This document shows, one piece after another, positions 7,220 to 14,624 of a stretch of 27,537 bases of DNA. This stretch comes from CAXDRM01 sp963991775. Lineage in GTDB: Bacteria > Pseudomonadota > Alphaproteobacteria > Rickettsiales > JABIRX01. Numbering within the stretch: position 1 is the stretch's first letter; each line of letters opens with the position of its first letter. Location of the stretch: NCBI GenBank assembly GCA_963991775.1, contig CAXDRM010000009.1, forward strand, positions 1 through 27,537, given 5' to 3'. The position numbers were made by a program, and so were the translations under genes. The notes under the pieces were generated by a model. That model saw nothing but the letters and a program-made list of their open reading frames with translations, searched no databases and was not told the origin of the DNA.

Positions 7220-7705
7220 ATGACTAGAAACATAAATGAACAAACAAATCATATAAAAAAAATTATAAATTTTTATAAAGATAAGTTAGAGCCATATTTA
7301 AGTGATCCCAATAGTATTGAAAGAAAAGCTAAATATGAAATCTTTGCTCAATTAAGTTGCTTCTTCCGCAATAATTTGCCGCAAGAAAACAAAATAGAAT
7401 TAACTAATCAAGCCTTAATAGAAAGTAATTTTCAGTGCCAATATTTTCTGCCTTGCATTATTATCCATGCAGAAAATTTTCTTGATATTAATCAAAATTG
7501 TCTTACCCAAAATGAAAAGCACAGCTTAGATGAGGTAATAGAATTAACAAAAAATATAACAAGCAAAGAACAAATGAGAAAAATTTGCGATATAACAAAA
7601 CGCACTGATTTATATTTTAAACATTTTCCACCGCCCGAGATACGAGGAACTTGTTGGGCTGATAATATTACAGAAACAAGACAGCGTTCTATCAGTTTAG
7701 GGTAA
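7220..7705 (+). CDS. unrecognised small protein, orphan gene
   Basis: 161 aa. An AAAAGGGG run just before the ATG can serve as ribosome binding site, and a near-consensus promoter precedes it. No signal peptide or membrane span. The sequence is mostly helical in appearance, rich in Asn, Lys, Ile and Glu, with six Cys residues (several in the 50-85 region and near the C-terminus, GTCWAD). I recognise no family. It is the last gene of the accessory stretch between selO and sspB and converges on sspB. An own promoter suggests independent expression. Function unknown. Confidence 0.65.
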   Translation: MTRNINEQTNHIKKIINFYKDKLEPYLSDPNSIERKAKYEIFAQLSCFFRNNLPQENKIELTNQALIESNFQCQYFLPCIIIHAENFLDINQNCLTQNEKHSLDEVIELTKNITSKEQMRKICDITKRTDLYFKHFPPPEIRGTCWADNITETRQRSISLG

Positions 7706-7708
7706 TAA

Positions 7709-7740
7709 GAAAAAAACACTAAAAATATATAGTTTTAGTC
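7709..7740 (-). terminator. probable terminator of sspB
   Basis: An inverted repeat, ACTAAAA (7718-7724) and TTTTAGT (7733-7739), overlaps the sspB stop. Read on the minus strand it is followed by a T run (complement of 7709-7716). The stem is short and AT-rich, so strength is uncertain. Confidence 0.45.
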
Positions 7741-8292
7741 TTTACGAAATTGCGAAAGATCTACAACATTATCAGCTGCCTGATCTTTTTTGGCTGATTT
7801 TTTAGCTGCAGTTTTTTTAGTATTTTTTGCAGGTTTTTTATTCACTTTAGGAGTAATTTTAGTGGTGTTACTAGTATCTGCCTTATCTTCAATTTCTGCT
7901 GCTTCTTCAGCCATAGCATCTAAAATAGCTTCTTCTGAAATAATGTTAAATTTTAAACCGAATCTAACTCCTGGATCCGCAAATGAACTAAGCGCAGCAA
8001 AAGGAACTTTAACTTTACCTCTTTGTCCATCAAAAGATAAAGTCACTGAAAAATATTCTTCCGTAATTTCTAGATCCTCATATTGATGCTGCAAAACTAT
8101 AGTCATATCATCAGGATATTTTTCTTTCATATGCAAAGGTATTTCTACCCCATCAAAACCAGTATAAAATGAAATTAAAAAATGATGCTCACCTTGTAAG
8201 CCATCTTCTTTAATTTTAAGTAAAGCCTCACGCACTACACGACGCATTGCCTGATCAATTAATTGGTCATATCTGATATAATCTTCTACCAT
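7735..8292 (-). CDS. sspB: SspB, ClpXP adaptor (alphaproteobacterial type)
   Basis: 185 aa. SspB tethers ssrA-tagged peptides to ClpXP for degradation. The substrate-binding domain (~1-115) has DYIRYDQLIDQAMRRVVREA, HHFLISFYTGFDGVEIP and a VTLSFDGQRGKVKVPFAALS segment, matching the alphaproteobacterial family. Residues ~120-172 form a charged Ala/Lys/Thr-rich linker. The C-terminal VVDLSQFRKD is the short ClpX-binding tail expected at the end of an SspB. The gene is followed by a weak hairpin, and proC is 79 bases downstream of its start in the genome, on the same strand and upstream in transcription. Confidence 0.9.
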   Translation of the reverse strand: MVEDYIRYDQLIDQAMRRVVREALLKIKEDGLQGEHHFLISFYTGFDGVEIPLHMKEKYPDDMTIVLQHQYEDLEITEEYFSVTLSFDGQRGKVKVPFAALSSFADPGVRFGLKFNIISEEAILDAMAEEAAEIEDKADTSNTTKITPKVNKKPAKNTKKTAAKKSAKKDQAADNVVDLSQFRKD

Positions 8293-8371
8293 TACTCACT
8301 AAATATTGTTTTTTTAATGCACATCAATCCCCAAAAACTTATAGCGAATATAATTATCCTCTAATTTTAGT

Positions 8372-9151
8372 TCAAGACAATTCTTCTGCTCTTTCAACTG
8401 CTTTATCTAAAGCTTTAACTATCAAGGTTTCTAATTGTTCATCTTGATAAAATTCATTAAGTGCTGCCTCCGTTGTACCACCTTTACTTGTTACTTGCGT
8501 AATCAGCTCTGCTAGATCTTGATCAAGGGCAGTCTGTGCAGCAAGCTCTGCTGTTTTTAATGCAATATTTTGTGCTTCTGCGGCAGCAAAATCATGCTCA
8601 GTTAAATACTTACTAAAAATTTTAAATAATAAAAAATAATAGGCTGGACCACTACCTGCTACTGCTGTAGCTGCTGCAAATTGCTCTTCTCTGGCTAGCC
8701 AATAAAGCTCGCCAAAAGCGGAGATAAATTCTGTAGCTTGTTGTTTAAGCTGCGTGTCACATTCAGCTGCCGCGTAACAAAAATTAATGCTTTTACCAAT
8801 CTTAGCACCTAAATTAGGCATAATTCTTAAGACATTCTCTGTAGCTAAGTTACTAGTAAAAAACTTTAGTTTAGTACCGGCTAGAATAGAAAGAACTATG
8901 GTTTGTGTAGTTACAAAATTTTTATAGGCTGGAATAATATCTGCAATAAATTGCGGCTTAACTGCAAATAAAATTATATCATATTTTTGCTCTGCTAAAT
9001 CATCAGGAGTTGCAACAAAATTTAAAGCGGGTTTTGCTTTAGCAAACGCAGCTGGATCTATGATAGTAAATTTTGCGGCAGGTAATTTATTAAGAACTGC
9101 CTGAGTAATGGCTTTACCCATATTGCCATAGCCGATTTGCAAGATCTTCAT
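8372..9151 (-). CDS. proC: pyrroline-5-carboxylate reductase
   Basis: 259 aa, normal length. It catalyses the last step of proline synthesis, NAD(P)H-dependent reduction of pyrroline-5-carboxylate. The N-terminal Rossmann motif is IGYGNMGKAI (~6-15); LFAVKPQ follows (~62-68); the dimer/substrate signature is VAGSGPAYYF (~164-173) and TSKGGTTEAALNEF (~224-237). The start overlaps the bamE stop (ATGA), so translation is probably coupled. Linkage of proline synthesis to an outer-membrane assembly lipoprotein has no obvious functional logic and may just be a shared transcript. Confidence 0.95.
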   Translation of the reverse strand: MKILQIGYGNMGKAITQAVLNKLPAAKFTIIDPAAFAKAKPALNFVATPDDLAEQKYDIILFAVKPQFIADIIPAYKNFVTTQTIVLSILAGTKLKFFTSNLATENVLRIMPNLGAKIGKSINFCYAAAECDTQLKQQATEFISAFGELYWLAREEQFAAATAVAGSGPAYYFLLFKIFSKYLTEHDFAAAEAQNIALKTAELAAQTALDQDLAELITQVTSKGGTTEAALNEFYQDEQLETLIVKALDKAVERAEELS

Positions 9152-9588
9152 ATGTCGCTAACCCCGTCGAAACGACCAATATTTCTGAGCAATTGCTGCC
9201 AGAAATTTGGGGATCTAGTATTAGTGTATCTGCGATTAGGCACGAAAGCTATTTGCTCTAAATCATCAAGATCATATTTCTTTAGATTTACTAAACGCTG
9301 CTCTTTAAAGCTTAGCTCTATAATATCATGTCTAGAAAAAGTAGGGTAACGCAGCGGATATCTTTTGCGCTCATAAGAGATATAATACCATCTTTCTTGA
9401 TCTTCTACTTGGCTAACTAATGTTGGCGGGCCGATAATTTCAGGAACTAAGATTTGCTTAGTGCCGTTGATACGTAATTTGGCTAAATCTCTATCCGCAA
9501 TTTTATTGCCATGCTCGGTAATGTTTGGGGCACAGCTAGCTGCGCTAAGCAGGAGAAAAACACTCAAATATTTTACAAATTGGCACAT
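9148..9588 (-). CDS. bamE: BamE/SmpA/OmlA-like outer-membrane assembly lipoprotein
   Basis: 146 aa. A hydrophobic leader ends in a lipobox-like SAASC with Cys19 as the likely lipidated residue. The SmpA/OmlA domain follows: a helix start around DRDLAKLRINGTKQ, then IIGPPTLVSQVEDQERWYYI (~52-71), the characteristic glycine-proline turn and aromatic strand of BamE. It would act on the periplasmic face of the outer membrane in the BAM beta-barrel complex, which the TonB receptor here would need. Divergent from rpmF with about 100 bases between. The -3 lipobox residue is Ala rather than Leu, a mild deviation. Confidence 0.85.
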   Translation of the reverse strand: MCQFVKYLSVFLLLSAASCAPNITEHGNKIADRDLAKLRINGTKQILVPEIIGPPTLVSQVEDQERWYYISYERKRYPLRYPTFSRHDIIELSFKEQRLVNLKKYDLDDLEQIAFVPNRRYTNTRSPNFWQQLLRNIGRFDGVSDI

Positions 9589-9688
9589 TTTGTAAAAAAC
9601 ACTGGATTAATAAGATTTTTTTTGTATAAACTATACGTCCTTTTTAGCAGAAAGCTAGAAATATAAAATATTATTTTAAAGGTTAACC

Positions 9689-9946
9689 ATGGCAGTTCCT
9701 AAAAAGAAAGTCTCAAAATCAAGACGTAATAAACGTCGTGCACATGATGCTTTAGGTAGAGTTAATATCGTAGTAAATAAAACCACTGGTGAAATTCAAC
9801 TTCCTCACCAAGTTTCTATTGATGGTTATTACAAAGATAAACAAGTAATTGTTGAAAAAGAAAAAAACACAGACGAAAATAGCGAAAATTCTGAAACAGT
9901 AACTACTGAACAAGAAGAAAAAAAAGAAGTAGCTAAAAAAGCTTAA
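9689..9946 (+). CDS. rpmF: ribosomal protein L32 with C-terminal extension
   Basis: 85 aa; bacterial L32 is usually about 55-65. The N-terminal MAVPKKKVSKSRRNKRRAHD and the PHQVSIDGYY segment are canonical. Zinc-binding cysteines are absent, as in other alphaproteobacteria. Residues ~56-85 are an unusual Glu/Lys/Thr/Asn-rich tail (NTDENSENSETVTTEQEEKK). AAAGG lies 10 bases before the ATG. First gene of rpmF-plsX-fabH-ihfA-merR; plsX begins 3 bases after the stop. The L32 core is certain, the role of the tail unknown. Confidence 0.97.
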   Translation: MAVPKKKVSKSRRNKRRAHDALGRVNIVVNKTTGEIQLPHQVSIDGYYKDKQVIVEKEKNTDENSENSETVTTEQEEKKEVAKKA

Positions 9947-9949
9947 TCT

Positions 9950-10993
9950 ATGTCTGATGCTTTAAAGCAATCATATTGTTTAGCGCTTGATGCGATGGGC
10001 GGTGATAACGCCCCACATTCTGTAATCGCTGGCGCAGCACTTTGTAACAAAAAACATCCGGATGTTAACTTTATCTTTTTTGGTGATGAAGATAAGCTGA
10101 CACCACTTCTTGAAAAATTTCCTAAATTACAAGCACAAAGCAAAATTGAACATACTATAGATGTGATCTCTTGCGAAGAAAAGCCTTCTATTGCTGTAAG
10201 AAAAGGTCGTAAATCTAGTATGACTCTGGCCATTAACGCAGTAAAAGATGGTCGTGCTGATGCTGTTGTATCTGCTGGAAATACTGGTGCTTTAATGGCT
10301 ATTTCTAAATTAGCTTTAAGACCATTAGAAGATATTGATCGTCCAGCAATTTGTACCTTCATGCCAACCAGAAAAAACGGCAATGTGGTACTTTTAGATA
10401 TGGGCGCTAATGCTACTTGTGACGCTGAAAATTTAGCCCAATTTGCTATAATGGGCGATGCTTTTGCCAAAGCTGCGCTTAATGTAAGCGATCCTAAAAT
10501 TGGCGTATTGAATATCGGCTCCGAAGAATTAAAAGGTCATGAAACAGTGCGTGTAGCTCATCAAATTTTAAGTGAGGAATATACTCATATTAACTATTCA
10601 GGTTATGTAGAAGGTGATCAAATTATGAGTGGCGATTTTGATGTAGTGGTTACTGATGGCTTTACTGGCAATGTTACTTTAAAGGCAATTGAAGGCACTG
10701 CTAAACTTATTACTTCTAAATTTAAACATGGTTTTAAAAGATCAATTTTTGGGATTATTGGACTATTAATAGCTTTTTTTCCTTTAAGAAAAATCTTTAA
10801 AAATCTTGATCCACGCAAATATAATGGGGCAATGTTTTTAGGCCTAAATGGTATCTCGGTTAAAAGTCACGGTAATGCTGATAAGGTCAGCTTTTGCAAT
10901 GCTTTAGAAGTTACAATCAATTTAATTGAAAATAAAATTAATGAGAAGATAATCGAAGAATTAAAATTTAATAATAATTCGAGCTCTTCTTAA
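9950..10993 (+). CDS. plsX: phosphate acyltransferase PlsX
   Basis: 347 aa. PlsX makes acyl-phosphate from acyl-ACP, the donor for PlsY in membrane phospholipid synthesis. Recognised by LALDAMGGDNAPHSVIAGA (~11-29), AVRKGRKSSM (~83-92), VSAGNTGALMA (~105-115), VVTDGFTGNVTLKAIEG (~231-247) and KYNGAMFLGLNGISVKSHG (~290-308). The hydrophobic amphipathic stretch FGIIGLLIAFFPLRKIF (~268-284) fits its peripheral membrane association. Between rpmF (3 bases) and fabH (3 bases), the standard arrangement that ties lipid synthesis to ribosome synthesis. A short Asn/Ser tail ends the protein. Confidence 0.97.
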   Translation: MSDALKQSYCLALDAMGGDNAPHSVIAGAALCNKKHPDVNFIFFGDEDKLTPLLEKFPKLQAQSKIEHTIDVISCEEKPSIAVRKGRKSSMTLAINAVKDGRADAVVSAGNTGALMAISKLALRPLEDIDRPAICTFMPTRKNGNVVLLDMGANATCDAENLAQFAIMGDAFAKAALNVSDPKIGVLNIGSEELKGHETVRVAHQILSEEYTHINYSGYVEGDQIMSGDFDVVVTDGFTGNVTLKAIEGTAKLITSKFKHGFKRSIFGIIGLLIAFFPLRKIFKNLDPRKYNGAMFLGLNGISVKSHGNADKVSFCNALEVTINLIENKINEKIIEELKFNNNSSSS

Positions 10994-10996
10994 AAT

Positions 10997-11962
10997 ATGT
11001 CAAAGATCTACAGCAAAATTGTAGCTTGCGGTGCTTATCTACCAGAAAAAATTCTCAGCAATGATGATGTTGCTAAAATTGTCGATACTTCCGATGAATG
11101 GATCAGAGAACGTACCGGCATCACGCAAAGACATATTGCTGCAGAAGGCGAACTAACTTCAGATCTTGGCTATCAAGCGGCTTTATCTGCACTAAATAAT
11201 ACTAAGCTTCAAGCTACAGATCTTGATTTAATCATTGTGGCAACTACTACGCCAGATAATATTTTTCCAGCGACCGCTACTAAAATTCAACATAAATTAG
11301 GCATGCAGCATGGTTTTGCTTTTGATGTACAAGCTGTGTGTTCTGGTTTTGTTTATGCTTTAACTGTTGCTGATAATTTTATTAAATCTGGTCGTATAAA
11401 AAATGCCCTAGTAATTGGCGCAGAAACCTTATCACGTATTCTTAATTGGGAAGATCGCAATAGCTGTGTACTTTTTGGTGATGGCGCAGGAGCGGTTATT
11501 GTGTCTGCTTCTAGTGATTCTAGCAGCGATATTTTAGATTATGAATTGCATTCTGACGGACAATTTTACGAAATTTTAAATACTGATGGCGGACCATCAC
11601 TTACTGGTGGCCCGGGTCAAATCACCATGCAAGGTCGTGAGGTTTTTAAACAAGCAGTGACTAAAATGTCGAAAACTGTAAGTGACATTATTGAGCGTAA
11701 TAATTTAAATGTTGCTGATATTAAATATGTGGTTCCACATCAAGCTAACCAACGTATTTTATCTGCAGTTGCTAAAAAACTTAATATTACTGAAGATAAG
11801 CTAGTTTCTACCGTAGCACAACATGCTAATACTTCTGCAGCATCAATTCCACTTGCACTATATGAGACTTTACGTAATAATAATCTTGATCGTGGTGATC
11901 ATATTATTTTTGAGGCACTTGGTGCTGGTTTAACTTGGGGTTCAGTTTTAGTAAAATGGTAA
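10997..11962 (+). CDS. fabH: beta-ketoacyl-ACP synthase III
   Basis: 321 aa. FabH condenses acetyl-CoA with malonyl-ACP to start fatty acid synthesis. The catalytic triad is intact: Cys115 in QAVCSGFVYAL, His248 in VPHQANQRI, Asn278 in HANTSAASIP. SDEWIRERTGITQRH (~32-46) and the C-terminal EALGAGLTWGSVLVKW are typical. The start is 3 bases after plsX, and its TAA overlaps the ihfA start (ATGGTAA), so translation is likely coupled. Confidence 0.97.
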   Translation: MSKIYSKIVACGAYLPEKILSNDDVAKIVDTSDEWIRERTGITQRHIAAEGELTSDLGYQAALSALNNTKLQATDLDLIIVATTTPDNIFPATATKIQHKLGMQHGFAFDVQAVCSGFVYALTVADNFIKSGRIKNALVIGAETLSRILNWEDRNSCVLFGDGAGAVIVSASSDSSSDILDYELHSDGQFYEILNTDGGPSLTGGPGQITMQGREVFKQAVTKMSKTVSDIIERNNLNVADIKYVVPHQANQRILSAVAKKLNITEDKLVSTVAQHANTSAASIPLALYETLRNNNLDRGDHIIFEALGAGLTWGSVLVKW

Positions 11963-12249
11963 ATAAAACAATAAATAAAGAAAATATCGCAGAAGAAATT
12001 TCACAAGAATTTGGTCTTTCCAAATCACAATCTGTTGAAATGGTTAATGATATTGTAGATCTAATGACTGATATTATTCATGAAGAAGGTCGTTTCCGTA
12101 TTCCTTATTTTGGTACTTTTACTACACGCCAAAAAAACGCACGTATTGGACGTAATCCAAAAACCAAACAAGAATATGATATTCCTGCCAGACAAGTTAT
12201 ATCTTTTAAACCGGCAGATTTCTTTAAAGATTTTGTTAATGATAATTAG
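11956..12249 (+). CDS. ihfA: integration host factor alpha subunit
   Basis: 97 aa from the ATG at 11956, chosen because it gives the family N-terminus NKTINKENIAEEI; an earlier in-frame start at 11935 lies deep in fabH. HU/IHF fold with the beta-arm FRIPYFGTFTTRQKNARIGR, the PKTKQEYDIPAR segment and VISFKPADFFKDFVN. IHF is a heterodimer that bends DNA sharply and aids recombination, replication and transcription; the beta subunit is not in the window. The start overlaps the fabH stop. The plsX-fabH-ihfA-merR order is a conserved alphaproteobacterial cluster, which supports ihfA over HU. Confidence 0.93.
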   Translation: MVNKTINKENIAEEISQEFGLSKSQSVEMVNDIVDLMTDIIHEEGRFRIPYFGTFTTRQKNARIGRNPKTKQEYDIPARQVISFKPADFFKDFVNDN

Positions 12250-12255
12250 TTAAAA

Positions 12256-12621
12256 ATGCGCAATCCTCTTGCTCAAAATTTTGCCAATTTATCGCTTAAG
12301 CCGATTAATGAAGTTGCTGCTGAGATTGGTATAGAACCTTATATTTTACGTTTTTGGGAAAGTAAATTTCCTCAAATCTCTCCTACTAAAGGTAAAGGGA
12401 ATCGCAGACTTTACAATAATCAAGATATTGAAACTATCAAAAATATCAAAGAGCTACTTTATGAGCAAGGCTTCACTATTGAGGGTGCTAAAAAATACCT
12501 TAATAATCAATCTATTGATATGAAAAACCCAGCTAATAACAACAATCTTGAACAGCATATTCTTGTTAAAGAAGCTATTAAAGAACTTAAGGAGCTCCGC
12601 AGCGAACTACAAGATTTGTAA
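12256..12621 (+). CDS. MerR-family transcriptional regulator
   Basis: 121 aa. The N-terminal winged-helix MerR DNA-binding domain spans ~15-85: KPINEVAAEIGIEPYILRFW, then GNRRLYNNQDIETI and LLYEQGFTIEGAKKYL. Residues ~95-121 are a short charged helix, probably a coiled-coil dimer interface. No cysteine effector-binding site is visible, so it is not a metal sensor of the classic type. Starts 6 bases after ihfA as the last gene of the operon. The target is unknown; homologues are conserved at this place in alphaproteobacteria. Converges on rluD. Confidence 0.9.
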   Translation: MRNPLAQNFANLSLKPINEVAAEIGIEPYILRFWESKFPQISPTKGKGNRRLYNNQDIETIKNIKELLYEQGFTIEGAKKYLNNQSIDMKNPANNNNLEQHILVKEAIKELKELRSELQDL

Positions 12622-12639
12622 GATAATTAACTAATTATC
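12622..12639. terminator. inverted repeat between the merR and rluD ends, weak terminator candidate
   Basis: Perfect 8-base arms GATAATTA and TAATTATC separated by 2 bases, just after the merR stop (12621) and overlapping the rluD stop. All but the outer pair are A or T and there is no clear T run on either strand, so it may not terminate. Confidence 0.25.
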
Positions 12640-13611
12640 AGTTAAAAAATCTATTAACTGCTGCAACTCAGGATCAACATCTATAGCAAAACTACATTCT
12701 TCTTTGCTACGTGGATGAATGAAGGCTAATTTATAAGCTTGCAAGGCCTGACGCTTAAAATTAAATAATTGCTCTGTAGCCTCCTCTTCTTTGAAATGCT
12801 GTAATAATTTGCGACGCTGATGACCATATTCTGGATCGCCAAAAATACTATGACCTAAATGAGATAGATGCACTCTAATTTGATGAGTACGACCTGTTGC
12901 TAAACTACACTCGACTAAACTTAATTTACCTTGCTGAAAAATCTCTAAAGTTTGATAGTAAGTTAAAGCAGTTTTACCCCCTTCTCTTACTACTGACATT
13001 AATTTGCGATTAGTACTAGAACGCGCAATATTAAGATCTATTTCACCTTGTTCAGGTTTTAACATACCCCAAACTAAAGCAAGATATTTTCTAGTTAAAC
13101 TACGCTCTGCTAGCTGTCTGCTTAGATCAAGATGCGCTTCATCATTTTTGGCAACCACTAATAAACCAGAAGTATTTTTATCCAAACGATGCACAATACC
13201 TGGACGCTCTGCCCCTCCAATGGTGGATAATTTTCTATTACTAGCTAGCAATATATTTAATAAAGTATCTTGATGATGACCTGCACCAGGATGGACTGTA
13301 AGACCTGCTGGCTTATTAATTACCAATAAATCATCATCCTCATAAATTACATTAAGATCGGCAACATGCTCAGTTAATATCGGGCCCCGAGTTTCTTGTA
13401 TTAAAGTAAGTTCAACTTGATCCTCTGCTGCTAATTTATGTTTATTACTAGTGATGATTTGGTTATTTACCAATACTTGCTCAGCTATGATCGCTTTTTT
13501 AATGCGTTCGCGTGAGATTAATTCTGCTTTAAGATTTTCTGCTAGAAATTTATCTAATCTTGCACTAGAAGAATCTTTTGCTACTGTAAATTGATAAGTT
13601 TTTTTATTCAT
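12631..13611 (-). CDS. rluD: 23S rRNA pseudouridine synthase, RluD family
   Basis: 326 aa. An N-terminal S4 RNA-binding domain (~17-75) contains RLDKFLAENL and SRERIKKAIIAEQVLVN; the catalytic domain has IYEDDDLLVINKPAGLTVHP (~89-108), HRLDKNTSGLLVVAK with catalytic Asp144, RKYLALVWG, and GRTHQIRVHLSHLGHSIFGD. RluD forms pseudouridines in helix 69 of 23S rRNA (E. coli positions 1911, 1915, 1917) and matters for ribosome assembly. The start codon is directly adjacent to the start codon of the divergent small membrane gene (CATATG at 13609-13614), leaving no intergenic DNA. Confidence 0.93.
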   Translation of the reverse strand: MNKKTYQFTVAKDSSSARLDKFLAENLKAELISRERIKKAIIAEQVLVNNQIITSNKHKLAAEDQVELTLIQETRGPILTEHVADLNVIYEDDDLLVINKPAGLTVHPGAGHHQDTLLNILLASNRKLSTIGGAERPGIVHRLDKNTSGLLVVAKNDEAHLDLSRQLAERSLTRKYLALVWGMLKPEQGEIDLNIARSSTNRKLMSVVREGGKTALTYYQTLEIFQQGKLSLVECSLATGRTHQIRVHLSHLGHSIFGDPEYGHQRRKLLQHFKEEEATEQLFNFKRQALQAYKLAFIHPRSKEECSFAIDVDPELQQLIDFLTDN

Positions 13612-13893
13612 ATGTCTAGTGATACCAATCTTAATCTGCTGAAAAATATCGTCATAATTATGGGCTTTACCCTGGTTATTGGTGTTGTGATTCTTTTTAA
13701 ATTAATTTTTAATAAGCTACAAGCTAGCAGTAATGACTGCCCTCGCTTAATTGAAATTGACAAAAAAAATGCTCAACATGCATCTTATCACACAGATAAA
13801 ATCATTTTACATTTTATCCAAAAAGATCAAGAACGTTTTGAAATTTATGATGAATGTAGCGGCATAAAATTAAGAGAAATAATTTTAAAATAA
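13612..13893 (+). CDS. small single-span membrane protein, divergent from rluD
   Basis: 93 aa from the ATG at 13612; an upstream in-frame start at 13591 would overlap the rluD coding region by 21 bases. One hydrophobic span (residues ~9-33, KNIVIIMGFTLVIGVVILFK) is followed by a ~60-residue soluble part with NDCPRL and DECSG, each with a Cys. Small membrane proteins of this sort sit beside rluD in many alphaproteobacteria (DUF6476-like, from memory), but I could not confirm the family. Function unknown. Its end overlaps the convergent exoD by 9 bases. No Shine-Dalgarno is seen. Confidence 0.7.
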   Translation: MSSDTNLNLLKNIVIIMGFTLVIGVVILFKLIFNKLQASSNDCPRLIEIDKKNAQHASYHTDKIILHFIQKDQERFEIYDECSGIKLREIILK

Positions 13894-14499
13894 TAAGCCT
13901 TTTAAATAAATTAACAGCTTATTACCCATAACGATAACTCCTGCCGTAAAAAACAAACCGCATAGACCCACCACAATACCAAATAGGATAGTTAAACCAT
14001 CTCTACTTAATAAACCAAGCGATAAAATCACTGTAGCAATTGCTGGTAATAAATTAGTAAAAGGTAAAGGCATTGCAATTGAAAGAGCAAATACAAAAGC
14101 AAAAAAACCGATAATATGGGTACCTTGTGAAAGAATCACTAAACGAGGTTTAAGTAATTTTTCGATTTTACGTAAAAATGGTGAGGATTTTATAATGATT
14201 AAACGCAGCAAATCTCTTTTTATCGAACGACGTAATAACCATTTAGGCAACCAAGGATATTCAAAACCGACCATCATCTGAAAAGATAAGAAAATCAACG
14301 GCAAAGCAAAGATTGTAGTAAAGCCAGGAATATAAGGAATAGGAATCGAAACCGGTAAAGCAAAGAACATCAACAAAATACCAAAGCCCCTTTCATGCAA
14401 AGAAACTTTTAATTCATCAATGGTAACTCGATCATGCTTTTGTGCTCTAATAACTCGGCGCAAATAATCTGATGTTGGTGTCTCCTTTTTAAATTGCAT
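13885..14499 (-). CDS. exoD: ExoD-family membrane protein
   Basis: 204 aa. Matches the ExoD family: ERGFGILLMFFALPVSIPIP (~31-50), PGFTTIFALPLIFLSFQMM (~54-72), and a repeated half FVFALSIAMPLPFTNLLPA (~134-152). Four or more hydrophobic segments make it an inner-membrane protein. In Sinorhizobium exoD mutants lose exopolysaccharide and are sensitive to alkaline pH; the molecular role remains unclear, so exopolysaccharide involvement here is inference. No other polysaccharide gene is near. It probably has its own promoter in 14500-14570. Confidence 0.85.
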   Translation of the reverse strand: MQFKKETPTSDYLRRVIRAQKHDRVTIDELKVSLHERGFGILLMFFALPVSIPIPYIPGFTTIFALPLIFLSFQMMVGFEYPWLPKWLLRRSIKRDLLRLIIIKSSPFLRKIEKLLKPRLVILSQGTHIIGFFAFVFALSIAMPLPFTNLLPAIATVILSLGLLSRDGLTILFGIVVGLCGLFFTAGVIVMGNKLLIYLKGLLF

Positions 14500-14517
14500 A
14501 TTTCTAAATAAACCTGG

Positions 14518-14558
14518 AAAACACTATAATCTCTAGCATATAAAAATTGTAGTGTTTT
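14518..14558. repeat. inverted repeat upstream of exoD
   Basis: Arms AAAACACTA (14518-14526) and TAGTGTTTT (14550-14558), 9 of 9 complementary, 23-base loop. It lies 19 bases before the exoD start and could be an operator or leader hairpin. Confidence 0.5.
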
Positions 14559-14570
14559 TATGCATTGCAC

Positions 14571-14606
14571 AAAAAAAAGGCCATGAAAAAATCCATGGCC
14601 TTTTTT
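14571..14606 (-). terminator. bidirectional-looking terminator after the pilin gene
   Basis: Stem GGCCATG (14579-14585) and CATGGCC (14594-14600), loop of 8, flanked by eight A's (14571-14578) and six T's (14601-14606). Read on the minus strand the A run becomes the U tract, ending the transcript of the pilin gene at 14625-15413 and insulating exoD. Confidence 0.85.
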
Positions 14607-14624
14607 AAAGTTTTAAAGATTAAA

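Noticed and set aside
9943..10470. 175-residue open frame antisense to plsX
   Set aside because: It lies wholly opposite a fully conserved plsX and has no recognisable motif.
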